Source: Bradysia coprophila (lineage: Eukaryota; Arthropoda; Insecta; Diptera; Sciaridae). Taken from it: a stretch of DNA of 64,000 nucleotides. The notes beneath the pieces are model-generated. The model did no database searches. It was not told the origin of the DNA and was given only the letters and a program-made list of their open reading frames with translations. Below are positions 25,701-36,461 of the stretch, one piece after another (position 1 is the stretch's first letter; every line of letters begins with the position of its first letter). The translations under genes and the position numbers were made by a program. The DNA lies in contig NC_050735.1 of the NCBI RefSeq assembly GCF_014529535.1, forward strand, positions 12,845,739 through 12,909,738. The letters are read 5' to 3'.

Positions 25701-28700
25701 TCAACACAATCTACAAAGGTTTCTCAAAGGGTTAAGTTATCACCCACAAACCAAATTTTTCTTTAAAAACAACACTTTTTTGAGTGCTTCAATGGTTTTA
25801 CTTTAAAAAAAATTGATTCAAGGAAATCATCAAAAAACGAATATTTTTCCGCCCAAATAGAGGCTCCAAATTTGCACAGGGTTCATAGCAAACATTGTGA
25901 ATCTGAAAAAAAATCTGTTGAGACCAATTACATCAGATAAAGTCCTTGCGTAACGGCAATGTAAATGGCGCTTTGATCATATAAAATATGTATTTACATT
26001 GCCTAATCACGTAAAGCACAGTACACCAGTGGTTCTAAATTTTTATTTTGACGAGTGAGTAACGCCTCGGATGTAATAAGCTAAATTACTAACTTCGTCC
26101 TCGGAAATGAGTTTTAACGCTCAAGTTCATAAAGTAGTGACACATTAGCGTGGGTGCAATGAGTAAAAGCTTACCATGACTTATCTATCAATCAATTTCA
26201 GTTAATCGTGAGAAACAGGAAATTTGCGAACCGTGCTTGACATACTTCCGATCTAAATTAGGCATTTTGAATATTGAGTTCATGGGTGTGTAACATAGGT
26301 GGTAGAGGAACGATTATCAAGAGTTTTATTGATTTTTTTTAAGTACTTTAAGTACCAATTGTTAATACGGTTGTTTCAGTAATCTTGAAGTGGAGTAGTT
26401 TAATATGTAACCAACATTTGTCTCGTCGAACGATTATTGTTTGATCGAATTTGTATTTATTTCCTTTGAATTTTAATCTTTCCCATGTGTGTCGAGTGGA
26501 ATGAGTCTACTTTCGTTCAAGAGCAGTGTCAATAAAGGTCGTTATACAATACAATTATTAAATAATAGTATATTTCGAAGATTTAATGAAAGTACAGTAC
26601 ACTGTACTGCAGTGCCTACTTTTTGGAAACTTATTTCTTGAATTTCTCGAAATTTCTCGAATTTCTTGAATTTTCTCGAATTCGAGAAATTCGAGAAACT
26701 TCAAGAAACTTGAGAAATTAGTTTCTTGAAATTTCTTGAATTTCTCGAAGTTTCTCGAATTTCTTGAATTTTCTGGAATTTCTTGAAATTTCTTGAATTC
26801 GAGAAATTCAAGAAACTTTGAGAAATTCAAGAAATATTTCTCGAAATTTCTTGAATTTCTCGAAGTTTCTTGAATTTCTCAAAGTTTCTTGAATTTCTCG
26901 ATTTTCTCTAAAAGTTTCTAAAAAAAAGGCCCTGCTGTACTGAGTACAGCCAATTCGTCTTAAACGTTTTCATAATTTATGTCAAAATAATATGAAAATG
27001 AATGCGTTTGACTGTGTAAATCAAATTTTTTACCCTTGGGGCGGACGATACCAATGAAAGTACAGAACAGGTATGGCCAATCGAAAAATTCATCTTAAAC
27101 GCACTCACAAATTGTGTCAAAATAATATGTAAATGAGTGCGTTTCATGACGGAAATCAAATTGTTATGTCCTCTGGGCGGGTAATAGACCATACCTGTTT
27201 TACACTTTCATTGGACGATACACCATACCTGTTTTACACTTTCATTGGTTTCTTCGGCTACGTTGTTTTTTTTTGCGAGAGAGGATGTTTTTCTCAATTC
27301 AGTGGTGAGAAGAAAACCTTCGCTAGCTTTTTAGAACAAAACGTCGTATGAAAATCGTCATTTTTAGGTACTTGGTTGCATAAATAACTCAGTGACGAAA
27401 AACAAAACGTTTTTTGAGAAAATCTGTGTATGTGGCATCGGGTAATTAAGGCAAAGAAAGTTTTACTTTTCGTCACCGAGTTGAGAAATTAACTATTGTT
27501 AAGCTCAAAGAGCGGGTATAAGTATCAGGTTCCAACAATTATGGATTCAGTTAGATTGTGTTGCTCTTCAGTTTCAAGCGTCTCTACCCAGTGTAATCAT
27601 GTCGCATCTGGAACAACAATTAAATGATTCGCTCTGTGTAAGAGAAAAAGATTCGAGGCTGCGTCGTTTGGTGATAGATGATCCCGATACGATTGACTTT
27701 AGTTCAAACGATTTTCTGGGTTTATCTCGTAGTGCAAAAATGCGAAATGATTACTTAAACGAACTGAATTCGATGCCACAAATATTGGGATCGACGGGAT
27801 CTAGAATTCTAACGGCAAATTCTAAATATGTCGAAGATTTGGAACAATATCTGGCCACTTTTTATCAGGCACCATCAGCGTTAATATTCAATTCGGGATT
27901 CGATGCTAATTACAGTTTATTCAGTACAATACCACAACAAGGCGACATAATTCTTTATGATGAATGCATCCATGCCAGGTATACAAACAACATTTCAGTG
28001 TTTACGTATTTCGTCCTCAGAGAATTGTTTGTTTCGTCTTCAATATACAGTGTTCATGACGGAATGCAACATTCTCGTGCCGGTCATCTGATACCATTTG
28101 CCCATTCGAATATTTCCGATCTGAAACGGCACATTGATATGTTGAAGAACACCCAACAGAATATATTCGTTTCCGTCGAAACGGTATATTCGATGGATGG
28201 TGATGTGGCACCGTTAACAGAAATTGTAACGCTACTGCGTTCGTATTGGCCAAATGGAGAAAATGGACATTTAATTGTCGACGAAGTAAGATATAAAGTG
28301 ACACAAGAAAGGGCCAACAATGAGGCCAACGACTGATTCGTCATCGATTTAATAGGCTCACGGAACGGGTGTCTTTGGTGACCATGGGCGTGGTGTGGTA
28401 CAACAACTAAATTTACAGGACAAGATCTTTGCCCGGCTTCACACATTTAGCAAGGCGTTGGCTAGTAATGGCGGTATAGCAACAATCCGTTCTAATGAGA
28501 TTTGATTGAGTTATGCGTGTTACTTTCCATACACAGCGGTCATTCTTGGATCAGAGACACTTCGACTGTATTTAATTAACTATGCGAGGCCGTTCATGTT
28601 CTCTACGTACATGCCATTTAGTGGCCTAGCATTGGTGAAGACTGCATATAAACAATTAGAGTCAGAAGAGACAGTTAAGGTAAATGATTAGACTCTGTAC

Positions 28701-31278
28701 TTATTGCAGCGGATGTAACAATTTTGGACGATTTGACCAGGCTCAAAAACACTTAAATGACCTTATACGACACTTTCGTGAAACTATTTCGTTACCATCT
28801 GTTGGCAAACTGATACCGTCTACAAGTGCTATACAAGGAATAATATTGAGTGGTGCTGCTGCAATTAAGACGTTTGAGGAATATCTTAACGGAAGGGGAT
28901 TTCGTGTGAAGGCGGTCGGTTTCCCTATTGTTCCTAAAGGTGAAGAGCGCATAAGAATTTGCTTTCATGCCCATAATACTGTTGCAGACATTGACAATTT
29001 TGTTGAGAGCATTCATCAATTTTTTCGTATTTATTATTTCCAACCAAAGGTGTAATGTGCAGGGATGCTACACGTATAGTTAAGTCAAATGTCCAAAGAG
29101 ATTCTAATAAAAAGGAATTTTTTGAATTTCACATCATCCGATTACTATCTTATCTACATATATCACTTGGAGGTAGTGTAGTGATAAATGATTCGTGAAA
29201 GATGGCATTGCAATAAACCCGATGTTAGACAATTGTCTCAAATCAGTCGAGTAAAAACTTAATTATTTTTCTGTTGCAATAGATCCGTTTATTGCACCGA
29301 CTGCTCCTGGTCGTACAAATCATTTAAATGTAACCTTAATTTTCTCACTAAAAGGCAAGATCTTCAACATTCAAATTAGATTTTTCCAATTATTCAGAAA
29401 TATTGAGAACGAACCTATGGCTGTATTATCACTGCAATATGCAAGATATGCCATCACTATGAAACTGTAGTAGTAATGATGAACGAAATAATAGATTACT
29501 TTGGATGCTGCGAAAGTAATTCATTACATGAAGTGAAAGTTTTGTGATAAAACTAAACTCACAAGCGTGTTTTTGTAGCCTTCCCCTTTGGCTCGGATAA
29601 TCAAACGTTACACTTGTCGAAGCTACCGAAGCTAGTCGCCCGAAAACAGACGAGAGTAATGTTTCCGAGTATATGAAAATAGTTGGGTAACATCATCCAA
29701 TATATTTTGGTTCATTACGTTCCCCATGTTATAGTTGAATGTCACAAAATAATTCACGTAACATGAACCGGAAATAATCTTCTTGTAATGGGTCAAATGG
29801 ATTCGCACGGGGTACACTACTATGTAAAGATCGACTTTCACACGGAGCATGTAATATAACATTATTTTGCAATGAGTGTGAGATGAAAGGTTTTTTTTTT
29901 GTCCCAGAATGTATTAATTACGTGACGTCAGAGGGGCAGTGATTTGAATTTGTGTGACATCATGTATTGGATCATTTTTGCAGAGGCAAATTGCTATGTA
30001 AAAGTCTACTTTCTCATAGGACATGCAGTAAAATGTTTTTCACAACACAGCCGAGAAACTGGTCATTTTCTCAGCTGAAGCTTCGGGAGCCTTTGTTGTG
30101 AAAATTCTTTTTTTAAACATCGGGAAAAAGTAGGAAATTACATTTGTCTCGTGTGACTTGCGGGCATGAAATGGTTATTTACGTATCTATTGTCTTTAGG
30201 CAATATTGCCAGTTGTAGCACGAAGGAAGTGAAAAAAAAATCACTGTAATATCTAGGATATCACACCATTCGAAGCACGGCGACTTGTGACCAGAGTGTA
30301 GCGCTCGTAGCACTATAATTTCCTATTTGTTTTGTCCCTCTGTGAACAAGTAACTGTTGTTCGAATGATCAAATTTCGATAGACTTTTAGGGGAAAATTC
30401 AACAGATTTCTATTTAGAATTCCCATGTTATTGAGCTACATGCAATTATGTGGTATGAGTCACACTGGCTAAATCTAACATAGAAAGACAGAAATCAAAG
30501 AAACTAATTCAAATGGACATTCCTTTTCGCACACCTGCATCAAAAAATCAATTAAATTTCAAAGACGTCAACCAAATTTTTCCATATTATCAATAAGAAA
30601 CTGTAAAAGGCGAGAAAAGGATTTAACCGAAAATGATTCTCATTCAACTGGAGATTATAACGCCGGTTTTGACACCTTATTTTCTTTTAAATAAATTTTC
30701 TTTTGTGTCAACTGGTATTCACACCGTTCTGTGTGACCCACTGGTCTGTATAGATATGCAAATAAGGCAAACATCAAAAATAAACAGAATCGTATTGGAT
30801 TCGGACATTGTACAAATCACTTAAATTTGTGCTGATTGAATCCCTTTTCTTTAAGTTTAAATTGATTTTCTTTCATTCCATACAGAGGAATGTTGGGAAC
30901 GCGTTGAAGTATGAAAGTCTTATTAGATGCAGGTGGTGAATATTAGTTCGCTATTGTTAGACATCTCAATAAAAGACATTCTCAATCCGAAGAAATATTG
31001 GAATATATCAGGATGAGTCACGTTGTATTGATTGCTCGGCTGGACAACTCAATTATTTTAGTTCATAATAACGATAACATAGAAGACTCACCACTCAGTA
31101 CAGGATTTCTTGTGAAATTGTTTAATTTTGCTGGTAAACTTTGAGTGAAGACAGTGGCGAAATTGCGGACACTCAATCCAGAACTGCTTGTCAAGTAGTT
31201 TGTTTTTGCTGGTAAACTTTGAGTGAAGTTTGTGGCCAAATTGCGGGTTAAAGTTAGCGCACTTTTAATGAAATTCAT
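19762..31278 (-). CDS. mRpS12: Mitochondrial small-subunit ribosomal protein S12 (uS12m)
   Basis: The model is complement(join(19762..20135,31092..31278)), 186 aa. Exon 2 encodes the conserved uS12 core: HRRGPHFK, then [38 protein letters not shown], and the [13 protein letters not shown] block. It belongs to the mitochondrial ribosome decoding centre (tko in Drosophila). The core is preceded by an in-frame [14 protein letters not shown] and a TTTACAG acceptor, with one base owed by the previous exon. The only matching upstream minus-strand exon I found begins [16 protein letters not shown] at 31,278. It looks like a mitochondrial presequence and ends AGTG|GTGAGT in the required phase. The intron is ~10.96 kb and holds the AONS-like gene in reverse. 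The presequence contains a 26-aa internal duplication. Exon 2 is certain; the exon 1 link is inferred. Confidence 0.85.
21473..21685. mobile_element. Foldback MITE, family also at 36,956
   Basis: Shared words are ATCTACCTAG at the left end, GGCAGATAAAATAGCGTATGCACCTCTGT in the middle and AGAGGTGCATATTCTACTATT at the right. GCACCTCTGTCC..AATGTTTATTTT is inverted relative to AACATTCCAGAAAGAGGTGC. Ends approximate. Confidence 0.6.
25528..25886. mobile_element. 359-bp foldback element
   Basis: ATGAACCCTTTGCAAATTTG at the left matches CAAATTTGCACAGGGTTCAT at the right. Pairing continues through GGGCGGAAAAATAT against ATATTTTTCCGCCC and AGTAAAACCATT against AATGGTTTTACT. The AAATTTGTAGCCTA word near the end is shared with the 38,610 element. 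Confidence 0.75.
26625..26925. repeat. Dense TTCTCGAA/TTCTTGAA array
   Basis: About 300 bp composed almost wholly of GAATTTCTC/GAAATTTCTTG words and their complements, switching orientation several times. Includes TTCTCGAAATTTCTCGAA near 26,645. Confidence 0.85.
26957..27250. repeat. Duplicated ~130-bp unit and repeated CATACCTGTTTTACACTTTC
   Basis: TCTTAAACG..CAAAATAATATG..AATGAGTGCGTTT..AAATCAAATT occurs twice (26,957 and 27,092). ACCATACCTGTTTTACACTT occurs twice (about 27,189 and 27,222) and inverted near 27,050. Confidence 0.65.
27517..27552 (+). promoter_or_regulatory. TATA box and initiator of the AONS-like gene
   Basis: TATAAG at 27,517 and TCAGTT initiator at 27,547-27,552 are spaced about 31 bp. 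A start at the initiator would exclude the out-of-frame ATG at 27,541 and leave a 50-nt leader. Confidence 0.55.
27599..29055 (+). CDS. BioF/AONS-like PLP-dependent alpha-oxoamine synthase (5 exons)
   Basis: The model is join(27599..27978,28051..28285,28356..28473,28537..28679,28741..29055), 396 aa, the usual length for the family. All introns are 61-72 nt with GT-AG ends and consistent phase. Family marks, in order: [11 protein letters not shown] near residue 40, GSTGSR near 68, H129 in SVHDGM (PLP-stacking His), [11 protein letters not shown]204-E-A-H207 and the PLP-lysine motif [10 protein letters not shown] with K238. The family condenses acyl-CoA or acyl-ACP with an amino acid: 8-amino-7-oxononanoate synthase (biotin), KBL, ALAS or SPT. 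The absence of a mitochondrial presequence and the SVHDGM/SRAG block favour AONS-like over animal KBL/ALAS. AONS-type enzymes are normal in bacteria, fungi and plants, so horizontal acquisition is plausible (inference). The substrate is unknown. Confidence 0.88.
29106..29111 (+). terminator. Polyadenylation signal, AONS-like gene
   Basis: AATAAA 50 nt after the stop codon. Confidence 0.6.
29120..31091. other. mRpS12 intron, 5' portion; nothing recognised
   Basis: AT-rich; no supported gene or complete element. Confidence 0.5.
31118..31248. repeat. 78-bp-offset duplication inside the S12 presequence exon
   Basis: CTGGTAAACTTTGAGTGAAG occurs at 31,131 and 31,209 with ~50 bp of similar flanks. 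It encodes two copies of an N(L/F)[10 protein letters not shown] segment 26 residues apart, in frame. Confidence 0.85.
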
Positions 31279-31289
31279 CGTGAATGCAA

Positions 31290-32183
31290 TACGTGTCGGT
31301 TAGCTTAACTTTAGTCAAAACAACACTGGTTGCGCAAGCACATAACAATAATTATTTTTTCAAATAAAAATCTAAGAAAAAATGAGGAGAACTCACACCG
31401 GGAACAGCTGGATGAGCTAAATGTCAGTCATGACATTTACACAACTTTCAAACACTGTATGCGTAGATGGCACAGGCGACAGAATGTGTCTTTAAGCAGA
31501 AAAGTGGTAGCGCGGGGTTTTTTTGAGCAATTTGTAAATTGCAAAGATTTTGTATTTATAAGAGCCTAATAACATGACGTCGTTGAGGTGGTGTGGTTTT
31601 AAATATCAAATACAATTAAGAATGAAAATGAACAGTTGTCTTTAGCAGGTGTAAAATGAGTATATATTCAGTCGATTGATTTCCATCCACTTAGAAGAGT
31701 TTGTTCGGAGGAAACTGACAGGCCTTCTTAATAAGTGTCTTAAACTGTTCTTTAGAAAACTAGGTTTGTAGTGGATAGCAAAGACAAAAACAAGGGATGA
31801 GATTGGATAGAAAAATTTATGTTGAAATTAACAAAATAACGATTTTGTAACGGCGATACATTAGAAATTTATTGGAAGTAATATATTATCTTGGCGCTTG
31901 AACTTGAACACATGATACTGCATGTGTGATTCAAACGGTACTATTTGTGGGGGAATCGGCAGGGGAATTAGTTTTAAGATAGTCTCAAGAAACAATCAAA
32001 AAAACTGTTTAAAAAAAATACCTGCGTACTCAGCAGGTTGTGTTGCAACAGAATCCCTAACAATATCATTATTAAATTCAATATATAATGAAAGTAACAT
32101 TTTCGCACTGTTTTTCAAAGTTAAGTTGTCTTTGTTGTGAAAAATAGTGTGGGCAACGCGAATAAAACTTGGAAATCGCATTT
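31290..32183. other. Intergenic, nothing recognised
   Basis: Upstream region of mRpS12; short frames only. Confidence 0.45.
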
Positions 32184-33190
32184 CTAGTCTACTTGGGCAG
32201 TCTTCCATGAACTGGGGTAGTATCCCAAACTCAGAATACAATTAAGTAACTTAGCCAGAAATCCGTGTGCTGAAACAGGAAGTTTCTTCAGGACAACGTT
32301 CGGGATATCATCAGGTCTACTGGAGTTTTTATTTTTAATACCTTTAAGAATAAATGTGATTTGTTCAGCATCTGTCAAACGAGGTTCAAATAAATGTTGC
32401 GCAGTCAACTGAGAGAACGAATTTACCTCAGACAAACGACTGCATCAAAATCAGGATCACCAATACTCTCCCTAGCATCTAGCATCCAAACTCTCTCAAA
32501 AAATCGATTTAGGGAGGAAAATAAGTTTGAGCAACGCACTGTCAGTGCTTTGGTTTGAGAAACGCTGATTTTTAATATGGCTTAAAAACAACAACAACAA
32601 CAACACGAGCGAACAAAGTAGCAGTGATTCATAAACGTAGTTACCACCTTAATAATTGTAGTTTGGTTGCTAGGGAGAGTATTGGGATCACCCATTTCTC
32701 TATTCTGTCAGTGAACGTCGCTATATACTTTAGCAATGGCGTTAGCTTTATCAAATGGATTACTCATCAGAGAGCCATCCCTTGCCTTCAGTTCGGGCAC
32801 AGTTTTTATACTATCACCAGTAGTTAACACTAGTACAACTGTAGTGTACAACTCTTTTTGGCAGGCGTTTCAAAAGCTTATTTATATTTTTGAACATTTT
32901 ACTATCGGGTCTGACTTGCTTCAGTTTATTCATAAGCATATGGGAACCCCGGCATCCCTTATCCTAGCATCCTAGCCCTTGTGTACACGTGCAAACGATC
33001 AATTTCCATTTTCAACCCTGTATCATTGAGTTTTCGACGAAAGTATGTCCTCCTCAATATCTTTTTCTCTGCAATGCAGTCCCTCAAATGTCGTGATAAA
33101 TGGCTCTTGCCAGTAAAACACTTCTTAGGGATAAACTCGTTCATTGCAACGCCAATTACTTCACACAAAACAATTACTCACAAAAACAAT
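32184..33190 (-). pseudogene. Decayed non-LTR retrotransposon (Jockey/CR1-like), endonuclease-RT linker and RT start
   Basis: Minus-strand fragments appear in the correct order but in different frames. NEFIPKKCFTGKSHLSRHLR and a Lys/Arg-rich linker lie near 33,170-32,960. TVPELKARDGSLMSNPFDKA lies near 32,790. The start of the reverse transcriptase follows at 32,435-32,184, with GIKNKNSSRPDDIPNVVLKK and LGYYPSSWKTA. These are standard LINE blocks. Stops and frameshifts break it, and the palm motif with its catalytic Asp pair is absent. An inactive relic. Confidence 0.8.
32586..32605. repeat. (AAC)n microsatellite
   Basis: About six AAC units within the LINE relic. Confidence 0.8.
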
Positions 33191-33212
33191 CTATTTATTT
33201 CAGTTTAATTCA

Positions 33213-34012
33213 CTGGTAGGCAGGCCCCGACTGGCTCGAAAAGCCCTTCGGGGAGAAAGTCAAAAGGCCCTAGCCTTCGGGCGACTTTTTCCAATTAGGC
33301 CCTCGATTCATATGACTGATTAATATTGTATAATTTCCACAGTGAAAGTGAATCACACAGTTCCGCCACATCACATGGACAATTGAGACATTTACCTAGG
33401 GCGCAGCGATTTGGCGGTGCAAAATTTTAAAAGAAATAAAAATGTTCAACTAACGAAAAATTTATTTTAAAAATTTCGCTCACTTCGCTCGCTAGTGAAA
33501 GTACATAAATTTTGATTAGGAGAGGGCTTTTCGTTCATTTTTTTCGATTTCCAATCAAAATTTTCCTGTTTTTTTGTGTGATTCCAATCGAAATTTTTCT
33601 ACTGAGGCATTTCTCTCAATTTTTTATCGATTTCCTACTGAAGCTTTTCTGTTAATTTTTTCTTAGATTTCCTACTGAGGCCTTTCTGTTAATTTTTCTT
33701 TGATTTACAATCGAAATTTTCCTACTGAGACATTTCTAGAAAACAAACAGAAAGGCTTCAGTGGAAAAATTTCGATTGGGAAACAAAGAAAAAATAGAGA
33801 AAAAGGATTCATTAAGAAAATTTTGATTGGAAATTGAAGAAAGAATTAACTGAAAGGCCTCAGTAGAAACATTTCGATAGGAAATTAAAGATTTTGTCTA
33901 TGTTCGCTAAAATGAGCTTCATTTGTTTGAACATTAAATTGTTGAAATTCAAAAAAGGCCCTTCGGGAATCGTCCGAACGCCCAGTATGGCCAGTCCGGG
34001 CCTGCTGGTAGG
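33213..34012. mobile_element. Non-autonomous hAT-type foldback element with 8-bp target duplication
   Basis: The element spans 33,221-34,004 (784 bp). Its ends are CAGGCCCCGACTGG and its near-exact inverse CCAGTCCGGGCCTG. It is flanked by perfect CTGGTAGG copies at 33,213-33,220 and 34,005-34,012. Eight-bp duplications with CAGG-type ends are hallmarks of the hAT superfamily. The interior is a long inverted array of TTTCCTACTGAGGC/TTTCTGTTAATTTTTC and TTCCAATCGAAATTT words meeting near 33,740. No transposase frame. Confidence 0.93.
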
Positions 34013-34019
34013 TTAACAA

Positions 34020-34560
34020 AATTATGCCAATAGAAGATAGCTGAATGTTTCATCATTCAAATTTCGTAATATCTGATTATTCAGCAACAAGTTGTATGAA
34101 AAGTATTAAAGTACAAATTCGGTCGAAATGATAAAGGTATAAGAACTTATGACCGTTTAAGTTTGTTTGCTTTCAAACATTTGGATGATGCATTCGGTAT
34201 TTTTAACTAAATTTGAATAGAATATTCGAACACTGAAAAATCATTTTTAAAAGTTCGTGCGAATTGATCACTGATCCCGACACTTAAGACATATGTTAGC
34301 GGCTCTTGATTTCACATGACAACTATTCATTACTCCTACGATATACAAACATTTTGATTTGATTATCAACTCTGACTCGGTCGAATATTGTGAACTGTGG
34401 CAGTAACCCCCTGAATCTTTCAATGATTAGCCCGATATATATCGCGATCTTTAAGTGACATCAATCAAATCGGTTAATAAATAAATATTCTTTACATTAT
34501 CGTAAGTATCTATTCTTTAAATGAGAATTGGCTTAAAATAGTTATTTTACAGCTTCAGGC
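34020..34560. other. Upstream region of the first tandem membrane-protein gene
   Basis: A probable untranslated first exon ends ATTATC|GTAAGT near 34,500, with acceptor TTTACAG at about 34,552, giving a 5'-UTR intron. Confidence 0.4.
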
Positions 34561-34567
34561 AATCGAC

Positions 34568-36290
34568 ATGGATCTTCAACTTCTTTCCAACAATTCTAAT
34601 GGTGGACAACCACCCTCATACAATCAGGTTATCGAAATGAATAATTTTGCAAGTGTTCCATTAATGGAAGAAGCATTTTCTTCGAGTATATTTGGTGCAT
34701 CACAAAGTGTCCTGTTTGAATTTAATTCTTCAGATGTTTTCGGTACTTATTGAAATATTATCCAGTTACTGAGCCACTTATTTGATATCTTTAAGGCTAT
34801 TCATTTTTCATTCGTGACAGTGCTGGATCTCTTCAAGCCAAAGGAGATGTACACGATCTTGATACTTCGGTACAAAATATAAACGGAATGCAAATGATGA
34901 AAATCAACAAAAAAGAGTCGAATGAATTATATGTGAGAAGACTTGGAGCAAATTAGAATGCGATACAGTTCGTTATCATTTTGGACAGTGTCTTACTACT
35001 TTTTATTTGCAGGGAAATATTTCACACAAGTTCGACATATTACATGAAGGTGTGGTCATTGGTCATGTGATTGTAGCCGAAAAATCAAACGTACAAGAGT
35101 GTCTTCGAATCATTAATAAAAGTGCCAATTCACAAATCATCGTCAGGTCTTTCAAATTAGGCGAATTTGCTGTAAGTTAACATTTACCGGGACAAAACAT
35201 TTTTGACACAGATCATAAGAAATTAGTCCTCAGTCCTAGGAACGAAAGCTAATTTAATGTCTCGTCGAGGGTTAATTTATCAATGTAAGTTATTTTGGTT
35301 GAATTTCTGACGATGGCAAGCTTGTATCATTCAAAACGCTGAGCACTTGCTGAGTTCATAATTTTATCGCTTAGACTTTAATGTATTTGACTTTCATTAT
35401 TTCATCGCTTTTAGAAGGGATTTTGTTTCACATAAAATTATTGACTTGTATTTTAATTTAGCTCCTCAACCTACATTAAAATTGATATGTATAGAGGTGG
35501 TAACAGAGGGTGGAAATACACCAATTTTTTTGAACAATTTTCATTTAGAGCCGAAGAGCTAATGTTTTTCAGACTTTTTTGAAAACTACTAATTTTAAAC
35601 GTAGATGCTATTGGCAGGCCATTTCACCTGCAAATAGTCTTTGTGAAGGCGCCTGCCAATAGCCTCCGTAAAAGGGAAAAGACTATTCGCAGGCAAGTTC
35701 GCCTGCCAATAGCAATTTGTACAAGGGAGATGCTATTGATTGGCAGGCGCCTGCCAATAGCATCTTTAGTAATAATTTGGATATTGGCAGGCGCCTGCGA
35801 ATAGTCACTACGAATTTTAAAACAGTCACCATAACACCTTGTTTTTTAACATTTTGACTGATTTGAACTTAATTTACCAATAGAATTTCAATCCACAGAT
35901 ATTTCGTGACAGTTCATCGGTAACTCCATTATGCAACATACAAATGTCTGTTGGAGAAAATGATTTTACCGGTAAAATTATATTTCATCCGGAAACAGGA
36001 ATCACAAGCTACGAGCAACTATTGTGTACTGCTGCCGGAATTGCTTTTGTACGTTTATAATTTTTTGTTCATGTTTAATATCTATTTAATATGGATCCAA
36101 CTTCCAGAAAGTTTTAGTGAAACAAGTGAGTAAAAGAGAGGATGGTGGTTGGCAAGGTTACGTTGGTGGATGTCTTTGTGTAACTGTCCTCATTGTAATA
36201 ATGATCATATCCTGGTTCGGCCTGGAAAAATGGGGATGCGAACACAAAAAAGCACAAGGTTATGCGGGTTATCGCAACAGAATATGTTGA
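34568..36290 (+). CDS. Tail-anchored membrane protein, tandem copy A (scramblase/LURP-one-like?)
   Basis: The model is join(34568..34742,34796..34932,35013..35171,35899..36048,36108..36290), 267 aa. Residues ~13-18 hold a QPPSYN proline-rich motif. A beta-rich central region begins YSFFIRDSAGSLQAKG, followed by HKFDI..GVVIGHVIV and IVRSFKLGEFAIF. One hydrophobic segment near the C-terminus (GGCLCVTVLIVIMIISWFGL) is followed by a short basic tail. The layout (Pro-rich N-terminus, beta core, single C-terminal helix) resembles the scramblase/tubby-like/LURP-one group, but I do not recognise a diagnostic motif, so the function is unassigned. Intron positions match copy B exactly. Intron 3 (727 nt) carries a palindromic repeat array. 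Confidence 0.78.
35605..35810. repeat. Array of GGCAGGCGCCTGCC palindromes in intron
   Basis: CTATTGGCAGGC and its inverse GCCTGCCAATAG occur about eight times in 205 bp. They include GATGCTATTG..GGCAGGCGCCTGCCAATAGCATC at 35,729-35,764. Markedly GC-richer than its surroundings. Confidence 0.85.
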
Positions 36291-36368
36291 ATTAAATATC
36301 GTCTACTGGATTCCTGATCGTCAAAGGAATGTGAAATTATTTTAATCTCCATACAATATACATTGTAC

Positions 36369-36374
36369 AATAAA
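36369..36374 (+). terminator. Polyadenylation signal, copy A
   Basis: AATAAA about 80 nt after the stop. Confidence 0.6.
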
Positions 36375-36461
36375 TGAAACTACAGCTACCTCAATGAAAA
36401 TTTACTCTTGGAAAATGCAATTATTTACCGAATTCAATATATACTTACTTTCACTTTTCCA

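Larger units (their letters stand above)
20136..27500. other. Large intron of mRpS12, 3' portion; non-coding with repeats
   Basis: AT-rich sequence between S12 exon 2 and the nested AONS-like gene. It holds foldback MITEs (21,473; 25,528), the TTCTYGAA tract (26,625) and a GGGCC-TATC triplet repeat (about 21,822-21,858). No other gene is supported. Confidence 0.55.

Noticed and set aside
26558-26830. 90-aa minus frame rich in [11 protein letters not shown]
   Set aside because: Translation of the TTCTYGAA array; low complexity only.
27541-27627. Upstream ATG frame overlapping the AONS-like start
   Set aside because: Out of frame and upstream of the inferred initiator, so probably not in the mRNA.
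31330-31569. 79-aa + frame opposite the S12 first exon upstream region
   Set aside because: No recognisable domain or promoter.
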